Of a stretch of 9,300 bases of DNA, positions 1-5,382 are shown one piece after another. The notes beneath the pieces were generated by a model that was not told the origin of the DNA, did no database searches, and was given only the letters and a program-made list of their open reading frames with translations. The stretch is from an uncultured Chryseolinea sp. Lineage in GTDB: Bacteria > Bacteroidota > Bacteroidia > Cytophagales > Cyclobacteriaceae. Location of the stretch: positions 1 to 9,300 of the forward strand of contig CAMLER010000168.1 in assembly GCA_946478915.1 (NCBI GenBank), in the 5' to 3' direction. Position 1 is the first letter of the stretch. Each line of letters opens with the position of its first letter. Both the position numbers and the translations under genes were made by a program.

Positions 1-578
1 TCAAAGCTGGTATTAGGAGCGCTGATATCAGGGAACTGTTCCAAAATTTTAATCATTTCAATCAAAATGCAATTCACGCTGATAACCTTCGTGGTAAAAT
101 TTCTGCTGATGTAAACTTCAGTGCAAACGTCAATGACGCCTATAATCTGATAACTTCTTCCATGCGCGGTACACTGGACTGCAAAATTATTGACGGTGGT
201 ATTGTTAATTTCGAGCCTATGGAAAATATGAGCAATTTTTTATTCAAGAAGCGCGATTTCTCTGACGTAGCATTTGCTGAACTGATAAGCAATTTCTCAA
301 TCACGGGAACCGACATGGATATCAGCCGTATGGAGATTCAATCTACGGTGCTCTCATTTTTTGTTGAAGGAAGATATTCTTTTACCGACAGCACCAGTCT
401 TAGTGTACAGATTCCTTTAAGCAATCTTAAAAAGCGTGACAAAAACTTCAAACCGAAAAATATTGGCACACATGCCAAAGCAGGGCCGAGCGTTTTTCTT
501 CATTTGCATCGCGACAAGGATATCAACAGTAAAATCAAGATAGATTATGACCCTTTTAAAAAGTGGGCTAAGAATTGA
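1..578 (+). CDS. AsmA-like family protein, C-terminal part (5' end outside window)
   Basis: The frame is open from base 3 and gives about 191 residues to a TGA stop at 576-578. The true start lies upstream of the window; the internal ATG at 162 is not the start, because the coding pattern continues unbroken before it. The protein resembles the C-terminal region of Bacteroidota AsmA-like proteins: alternating polar/hydrophobic beta-strand segments, a 'GGIVNFEPM' stretch, then 'LISNFSITGTDMDI', 'MEIQSTVLSFFVEGRYSF' and a basic tail. AsmA/TamB-type proteins are inner-membrane-anchored and span or act in the periplasm, and are linked to outer-membrane lipid and protein homeostasis. The anchor helix would be in the missing N-terminus. 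The gene converges on the MFS gene with 1 nt between the stops. The family assignment rests on recalled sequence pattern, so the exact subfamily is uncertain. Confidence 0.8.
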   Translation, partial: KAGIRSADIRELFQNFNHFNQNAIHADNLRGKISADVNFSANVNDAYNLITSSMRGTLDCKIIDGGIVNFEPMENMSNFLFKKRDFSDVAFAELISNFSITGTDMDISRMEIQSTVLSFFVEGRYSFTDSTSLSVQIPLSNLKKRDKNFKPKNIGTHAKAGPSVFLHLHRDKDINSKIKIDYDPFKKWAKN

Positions 579-579
579 G

Positions 580-1752
580 TTAAGCAACAATCTTAGGTAA
601 TGATCTTTTATAACGAAAAAACAATTGTGACACCGGGATAAACATTGCACCTGAAAACGCGAATAGCAGAAACGAAACCCTGAGGTTAAAGGCGTGAGCT
701 AAATACCCGACCAGAGGTGGACCGATAAACATTCCTACAATCCCGTATGTGCCAATGAGCGAAATTGCCAGGCCAGGCGAATACTTTTTCGATCCGGATG
801 CCAGCGTAAACGTCATAGGAATAATTGCGGCTGTGCCAATGCCAGTCAGGCAAAAGCCAACCAATGATATCCAAAATGTTGGAAAAATAACAGCCAGTAA
901 TATTCCGGCCAAAATAAGGCAGGAGCTAACAATAAAAGTATTGGACATACCAATGATTTCCACCACCCTGTCCGAGAGAAACCTGGATAGGGCCATACAG
1001 ATCATATAGGTTAGATATCCCCAGGTGAAGATTTCAACCTTGACTACCTCCTTGAAATAGATTCCGCTCCAATCAAACATTCCACCCTCGCAGATACCTG
1101 CGAAGAAGACCAGCATGCCAAGGAAAGCAATATAAGGGTCGGGTTTTCCAAGGATGAGTTTGTTACCCGATCTAGCCCTATCGTTGCGAAGAACATACTT
1201 GTTCGCAAAAAAATTGATCAACAAAGTGATTATCCCAACGATGAGAAGATGGTTCGACATTGATATATCTAAAGCAACCATAAGCGTCGAAAAGCCGACA
1301 CCTACGATTCCTCCCGTACTCCAAAGCCCATGGAATGATCCATTGATACTTCGGTCGAATAGTTTTTGTAGCGCAATAGCCTGGGTGTTCATTGAAACAT
1401 TTAGAATCCGCATACTAAAAGCAAAGACACAAAGGCAGGCAATTAAAGCAAAGCTTGTTCTTGCAAAACCAATTCCAAGCAGCGAAAGTGACATCGACGT
1501 AAATGCAAACAACATGGGAATCCGACTGTCGAATCTCGCCACAAGCCATCCTGAAATAGGCAAGCCGATAAGAGAACTGGTTGGCATAAACAACAGGATG
1601 GTTCCCAGCTCAGCTTCATTATAATCAAAGAAAGTCTTGATCGTTGGAATTCGAGAAGCCCACGAAGAGAAACAAAACCCGGAGAGAAAAAAAAATACGC
1701 TGAGAAAGAGACGCTGCCTGTCTTTAAGTTCCATGCTACCCAATTCGCCCAC
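580..1752 (-). CDS. MFS transporter (YbjJ-like major facilitator)
   Basis: The predicted protein has up to 390 residues and about 12 hydrophobic segments, the usual size for a major facilitator carrier of the inner membrane. After the first segment it carries 'SSWASRIPTIK', which recalls the YbjJ-like MFS group. A motif-A-like loop 'GWLVARFDSRIP' follows segment 2, and a second half-repeat loop 'LSRFLSDRVVEIIG' lies in the C-terminal half. The longest frame starts at GTG (1752). The ATG at 1734 (MELKDRQR...) is equally plausible and gives a 384-aa protein with a short cytoplasmic N-terminus; no clear Shine-Dalgarno sequence decides it. It lies 83 nt downstream of the Tat-type oxidoreductase on the same strand, so import of that enzyme's sugar or keto-sugar product is a reasonable guess. 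The substrate cannot be read from the sequence. Confidence 0.9.
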   Translation of the reverse strand: MGELGSMELKDRQRLFLSVFFFLSGFCFSSWASRIPTIKTFFDYNEAELGTILLFMPTSSLIGLPISGWLVARFDSRIPMLFAFTSMSLSLLGIGFARTSFALIACLCVFAFSMRILNVSMNTQAIALQKLFDRSINGSFHGLWSTGGIVGVGFSTLMVALDISMSNHLLIVGIITLLINFFANKYVLRNDRARSGNKLILGKPDPYIAFLGMLVFFAGICEGGMFDWSGIYFKEVVKVEIFTWGYLTYMICMALSRFLSDRVVEIIGMSNTFIVSSCLILAGILLAVIFPTFWISLVGFCLTGIGTAAIIPMTFTLASGSKKYSPGLAISLIGTYGIVGMFIGPPLVGYLAHAFNLRVSFLLFAFSGAMFIPVSQLFFRYKRSLPKIVA

Positions 1753-1761
1753 AAAAGTAAG

Positions 1762-1837
1762 GAGATTCGAAGATTGGAAAATTGAAAGATCAAAAAATTA
1801 ATCTTCCAATTTTTCAATCTTCCAATTTTTAAATCTC
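1762..1837. repeat. Long imperfect inverted repeat plus 16-nt-period direct repeat
   Basis: In the spacer between the oxidoreductase and MFS genes, 1771-1790 and 1801-1820 are reverse complements at 18 of 20 positions, around a 10-nt AT-rich loop (1791-1800). An outer 6-bp match, GAGATT (1762-1767) with AATCTC (1832-1837), flanks them and reaches the oxidoreductase stop codon. The right arm is also a tandem unit: the 14-mer ATCTTCCAATTTTT occurs exactly at 1801-1814 and 1817-1830. In RNA this could fold into a long AT-rich hairpin. No T-tract follows in the direction of transcription, so it is not a textbook intrinsic terminator. It may attenuate transcription, stabilise the upstream message, or be a low-complexity spacer of a kind that I believe recurs in Cytophagales genomes. 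Confidence 0.75.
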
Positions 1838-3176
1838 AGACGACAGGCACCTCCCAACCATTGTGATAGATGGGCTTTATGAGTTTGTTGGCCTCTGCAT
1901 TGTTGCCAAAGTTTCCGTTTTTCGCATCCCAAAATACTTTGCTGCCGGTCTTGTATGCAATGTTTCCCATCTGCGCGTTTACAGCCGCGACACTTCCAGA
2001 TCGTATCGGCGTATTCAGGAAAGATTGATCATTCTTTCGCACAGCTTCCACAAAATTCTGCGTGTGGAGGTCGAGGTAGTTCAGCGAGTCAGGTTTTTTA
2101 TAAGCTTCGATCGGTTTCATTTTGTGGTCGGTCCAGTTGGAATAACCGTCCGCCTTTCGTTCCGTAATCACCTCGTATCCCTGGCGATCAACCACCAGCG
2201 TACCATTATTGCCAATAAAGGCTATCCCCTCCCTGCGGCTATAAGGACCATTATCGATACCGGTCGCATGTTCCCATAACATGCTAAAGTCTTTATATTG
2301 AAAAATAGCCTGTAGGGTATCCGGTGTTTCGGAAGCATCGTCGGGGTAAGCAAGCTTTCCACCTGACGCCATCACCGATATTGGAGCTTCTGCCTCCATA
2401 GCATACAATGCGATATCAATCTCATGAACACCCCAATCCGTCATCAGCCCACCCGCATAATCCCAAAACCATCTGAAATTGAAATGAAATCGGTTTGCAT
2501 TGAAATTACGTTTGGGTGCGGGTCCCAACCAAAAGTTGTAATCCACTCCCTCCGGAACGCTTGAATCGGCAACGACCGGCACTGGCTTCATCCAGCCCTG
2601 ATATGCCCAAACTTTAACGAGACGAATTTTTCCCAATACTCCGGACCTGACAATTTCAATTGCTTTCTTGTAATGCGGACCGCTTCGCTGCCATTGTCCG
2701 GCCTGGACAATCTTACCGGTCTTCTCCTGAGCAGCAACCATAAGATTACATTCAGCGATACTGTTGGCTATTGGCTTTTCGACATAAACATGCTTACCTG
2801 CCTTTACAGCGTCGACCATAATCTTGCAGTGCCAGTGATCAGGTGTACCGATAATAACGGCATCGATATCTTTGTCATTTAGCAATGACCTATAATCAGT
2901 ATAAGTCTTCGGTATATTTTTTCGCAATTCTTTATAGCTCGCCAGGCGTTTCTGAATGACATTGTTATCGACGTCGCAAATTGCGAGTAAATCAACGTCG
3001 TTCATTTTCAGAAACGAGTTGGTATTTGACCATCCCATGCCGTTGCAACCAATTACACCGATCTGAAATTTATCGTTCGCAGAAATGCTTGGAGCCTGCG
3101 TCAAAGCCTCTGGACCGACCATGAGCCCTCCGGCTATTGCAACGCCTGTTCCTTTTATGAAATCTCTCCGTTTCAT
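1836..3176 (-). CDS. Gfo/Idh/MocA family oxidoreductase with Tat signal
   Basis: This 446-aa protein begins with a twin-arginine signal (KRRDFIKG, then a hydrophobic stretch to about residue 27), so it is probably exported folded with its NAD(P) cofactor. The N-terminal Rossmann domain shows 'GVIGCNGMG' (residues 40-48), the acidic end of strand 2 'ICDVD' (66-70), 'GTPDHWH' (110-116) and the family's 'EKP' motif (133-135), whose lysine is a catalytic/cofactor-contacting residue. The C-terminal alpha/beta substrate domain contains 'WLGPAP' (216-221) and 'GVHEIDIALY', with the conserved histidine at 251 and aspartate at 254. The family oxidises or reduces hydroxyls of sugars and inositols. The start is firm because the Tat signal begins exactly at ATG 3176. 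It lies 47 nt downstream of the small 69-aa frame and upstream of the MFS gene on the same strand. Substrate unknown; a sugar dehydrogenase making a keto-sugar is likely. Confidence 0.93.
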   Translation of the reverse strand: MKRRDFIKGTGVAIAGGLMVGPEALTQAPSISANDKFQIGVIGCNGMGWSNTNSFLKMNDVDLLAICDVDNNVIQKRLASYKELRKNIPKTYTDYRSLLNDKDIDAVIIGTPDHWHCKIMVDAVKAGKHVYVEKPIANSIAECNLMVAAQEKTGKIVQAGQWQRSGPHYKKAIEIVRSGVLGKIRLVKVWAYQGWMKPVPVVADSSVPEGVDYNFWLGPAPKRNFNANRFHFNFRWFWDYAGGLMTDWGVHEIDIALYAMEAEAPISVMASGGKLAYPDDASETPDTLQAIFQYKDFSMLWEHATGIDNGPYSRREGIAFIGNNGTLVVDRQGYEVITERKADGYSNWTDHKMKPIEAYKKPDSLNYLDLHTQNFVEAVRKNDQSFLNTPIRSGSVAAVNAQMGNIAYKTGSKVFWDAKNGNFGNNAEANKLIKPIYHNGWEVPVV

Positions 3177-3223
3177 CTTTTTATGGATTTATCACATTGA
3201 AAATATTAGTTGCCAAAGATCTA

Positions 3224-3433
3224 TTAGCCCAGAAGGGTGGATTTTAGACTTTCATACGGAATATCGACCTCCAGGTAAACCGGGGCATCATTCACGCTTT
3301 GATAATTTAATTCTACAATACTTCTCATCCGACTTTGTGGATCTGCATAAACTCGGCCAATACTGGCGACATTTATTAATTCCGTTTTTTCTTCAGTATC
3401 ATCCGAGACTTTTAATTCTATGAACCTTACCAT
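3224..3433 (-). CDS. Small conserved-looking hypothetical protein
   Basis: This is a short frame of 69 residues if it begins at ATG 3433 (MVRFIELKV...). The frame is open further, to ATG 3493, for 89 residues. I prefer 3433 because the extra 20 residues look like read-through sequence, while 'RFIELKV' followed by 'INVASIGRVY' and a C-terminal beta-rich segment resembles small Bacteroidota proteins that start 'MKFIEL...' and carry an 'ILIN...I..V' strand. Those are soluble proteins of unknown function with no catalytic motif that I can see. There is no signal peptide or membrane segment. It precedes the oxidoreductase by 47 nt on the same strand, so the two may be co-transcribed. It could be unrelated to sugar metabolism. 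I do not recognise a named family. Confidence 0.55.
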   Translation of the reverse strand: MVRFIELKVSDDTEEKTELINVASIGRVYADPQSRMRSIVELNYQSVNDAPVYLEVDIPYESLKSTLLG

Positions 3434-3493
3434 TGTCTTTACCAGTTTCAGTCTACAAGTTACCATCGTTTGCACTATCCTAACGATACTCAT

Positions 3494-3629
3494 TCAAAAA
3501 AAATGTGCTCGTGTGGCGATAGGCAAACCATTTAGCCTTAGCGAAACGCCTTTTGTGTAGATCAGGTATAAGTTAGCACGAATACGTGTACTATTGCAAT
3601 AGAAACTTCACCATCGCAATCCCAATTTT
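3494..3629. promoter_or_regulatory. Divergent intergenic region, probable promoters both ways
   Basis: About 136 nt, or 196 nt if the small gene starts at 3433, separates the leftward small-protein/oxidoreductase/MFS unit from the rightward family-20-type hydrolase. Promoters for both directions should lie here. I found no match to the Bacteroidota consensus (TTG near -33, TAnnTTTG near -7) with correct spacing. The closest -7-like string for the rightward gene is TACTATTG at 3589-3596, which has no suitable upstream TTG. A short imperfect hairpin (AGGC-AAA / TTTA-GCCT, 3521-3538, 3-nt loop) could be an operator or chance. No riboswitch structure was recognised. Confidence 0.35.
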
Positions 3630-4736
3630 ATGAAACACCTGGCCGTCTGCATCTTAATGATGCTATTTTCAGTCGCATTATGTGCGCAATCAACATCTAC
3701 TGATGAATTTCCAGTAAGAGGTTTTTGTATTGCGGCACCCAAGCCGGCAAACGTTGATGCTTTTGTAAAATTCATCGGAGAAGAATTGGCTTCCCGAAAA
3801 GTGAATACATTGATTCTTCGAGTCGATTTCAACTATCAATATGAAAGTCATCCAGAGTTGAGGGATTCAGTCGCGCTGTCAAAAAATGATGTGAAGAAAC
3901 TTGTAAATATTTGCAAGGCTAACAACATAAAAATCATTCCCCAGATAAATCTCCTCGGACATCAATCATGGGCCGAAACGACCCACAATCTATTGCGTGT
4001 ATACCCTCAGTTCGATGAGACACCCCATGTAAAGATGCCCGAGAAATATAAATGGCCAAATGCCGATGGTTTGTACTGTAAAAGTTATTGTCCGTTGCAT
4101 CCGGACGTTCATAAGATAGTTTTTGCACTCATGGATGAAATTTGCAATGTTTTTGAAGCTGATGCTTTCCATGCCGGTATGGATGAAGTATTTTATATCG
4201 GTGATGACAAGTGCCCAAGATGTGGTGGTCGTGACAAAGCAGAACTATTTGCTTATGAGCTCCGACAAATTCACGGTCATTTGAAACAAAATAATCGGCA
4301 GCTGTGGATTTGGGGTGATCGCCTTCTTGATGGCAAAGCAACCGGGCTCGGGATGTGGGAAGCAAGCATGAATAATACACATCGCGCTATCGATATGATT
4401 CCAAAAGATATTATGATCTGCGATTGGCACTATGAACGTCCGGACAAAACAGCCGTGTATTTTGCAATGAAAGGATTCAAAGTGGTGACTTGCCCGTGGA
4501 GAAATCCTGGAGTCGCAGTGGTGCAGGCAGAAGATATGGTAAGGTTCAGAAAAGACTCAACACCTGCCATGCGCGAAAATTTCCAGGGAATGGTTCAAAC
4601 GGAATGGTCAAGCCCGGCAAGTTTTATGGATGGATTCTACAACAAGAAAAAGGATCAGAACGGCGGTGGAAACACGTCGTGGAACACGTTTAATGCCTTG
4701 TATCAGAAATTGAAAGATCTGAGGGCTCTTAAATAG
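3630..4736 (+). CDS. Secreted family-20-type glycoside hydrolase (beta-hexosaminidase-like)
   Basis: This 368-aa protein has a signal peptide (hydrophobic residues 4-19, cleavage probably just after 'LCAQ'), so it is exported to the periplasm or beyond. The rest is a single TIM-barrel-like domain: 'LILRVDF' (61-67), 'IIPQINLLGHQSW' (102-114), 'FHAGMDEVF' (180-188), 'LWIWGDRLLDG' (225-235), 'ICDWHYE' (263-269) and 'QTEWSSP' (323-329). The H-x-G-x-D-E motif matches the GH20 catalytic pair, with D185 assisting the substrate acetamido group and E186 as the acid. It lacks the extra N-terminal domain of classical beta-N-acetylhexosaminidases. Cysteines at 150/154 and 195/198 (CPRC) may form disulfides or a metal site. 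It stands alone on the plus strand, divergent from the oxidoreductase unit. The fold call is solid; activity on N-acetylhexosaminides is inferred, and other substrates are possible. Confidence 0.88.
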   Translation: MKHLAVCILMMLFSVALCAQSTSTDEFPVRGFCIAAPKPANVDAFVKFIGEELASRKVNTLILRVDFNYQYESHPELRDSVALSKNDVKKLVNICKANNIKIIPQINLLGHQSWAETTHNLLRVYPQFDETPHVKMPEKYKWPNADGLYCKSYCPLHPDVHKIVFALMDEICNVFEADAFHAGMDEVFYIGDDKCPRCGGRDKAELFAYELRQIHGHLKQNNRQLWIWGDRLLDGKATGLGMWEASMNNTHRAIDMIPKDIMICDWHYERPDKTAVYFAMKGFKVVTCPWRNPGVAVVQAEDMVRFRKDSTPAMRENFQGMVQTEWSSPASFMDGFYNKKKDQNGGGNTSWNTFNALYQKLKDLRALK

Positions 4737-5007
4737 CCTTGTTCTATTTAATAGGGTGAGAAAAAGGAAAAGGGAATAAGGAACGCCCTGTTTCTTTACG
4801 TAGCAACCTCAAACTTCAAACCTTTAACCCACAGACATTTAAACCCGATCTCCCCCAATCTGCCACTTCCTGTGGTTTAATATCCACGCATCCGATAATT
4901 TGGCGAGTTCAAAAATCCGATTGCGCTCGAAAAGTCACGTTCCAAACTCTGGCATTTTTTTTTCATGCCCGTGAGTGTCTATTCCAAAGAATCCAAACTA
5001 CGACGGA
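4737..5007. other. Intergenic region, no confident gene
   Basis: About 270 nt follows the hydrolase stop. It begins with a short palindrome, CTATT-T-AATAG (4744-4754), then a purine-rich stretch, then a low-complexity segment rich in 'CCTCAAACTTCAAACC' (about 4806-4825). An imperfect hairpin with a T8 loop lies at 4946-4976: GGCAT (4951-4955) pairs with ATGCC (4965-4969) around the T-run, and ACTC pairs with GAGT outside it. None of these is a convincing intrinsic terminator for the hydrolase, and I see no coding pattern or RNA gene. Confidence 0.5.
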
Positions 5008-5361
5008 ATGAAAAAAAGAATTAGGTCCGCCATGGTCAGCTTGCATATTGGCGGTGCGGTCTCAGTTTTCCTTATTTGCGTGTCGCTTCTTGCATGTGAC
5101 CATTGGTTTAATCGGGGTGGGAGCAATAATCTCCGGCTTTCTAATACATTAGACAGCTATACAGCTCCCCCTGGTGAGTTCGTATCCGTGCCATCCAGAC
5201 TATTCTTTTTTACGGAAAAGCCTCACACAAATAGACGAGAGGCTGGACCGGATCTTCGACAATCATGGGGTGAAGAGGAAGCTTCATGGGCTGACAATTT
5301 CCAATCTGAAAAGTTGGCACCTGACGGCAATTTCTTCTCTTCCGGACTTCAGAAAAATTAA
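5008..5361 (+). CDS. Doubtful small lipoprotein frame, possibly frameshifted
   Basis: From ATG 5008 the frame gives 117 residues. It starts with a basic n-region (MKKRIR), a hydrophobic segment and a good lipobox 'SLLAC' with the cysteine at residue 30, so the N-terminus looks like a real lipoprotein signal. An in-frame GTG at 4975 is a less likely start. After about residue 60 the composition turns odd (many G, S, W and E; little regular hydrophobic pattern). Another frame, open from 5153 to a TGA at 5372-5374, reads like protein there ('TQIDERLDRIFDNHG', then 'LTISNLKSW', 'AISSLPDF'). A frameshift between about 5150 and 5225 would join lipoprotein signal and tail; the T6 run near 5207-5212 is a candidate spot. 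I recognise no family. It could be a decaying gene, a sequencing error, or chance. Confidence 0.35.
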   Translation: MKKRIRSAMVSLHIGGAVSVFLICVSLLACDHWFNRGGSNNLRLSNTLDSYTAPPGEFVSVPSRLFFFTEKPHTNRREAGPDLRQSWGEEEASWADNFQSEKLAPDGNFFSSGLQKN

Positions 5362-5382
5362 TGCGATTGCGTGAGCGTCGTG

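Noticed and set aside
1154..1624. 156-residue open frame on the plus strand
   Set aside because: It lies wholly antisense to the MFS gene, whose 12 membrane segments are clear. Its sequence has no domain pattern.
1863..2279. 138-residue open frame on the plus strand
   Set aside because: Antisense to the C-terminal domain of the first oxidoreductase. It is biased in composition and has no recognisable motif.
4737..4976. Intrinsic terminator after the GH20-like gene
   Set aside because: The palindrome at 4744-4754 is AT-only in the stem core with no T-run after it, and the T8 run at 4956-4963 is a loop, not a tail.
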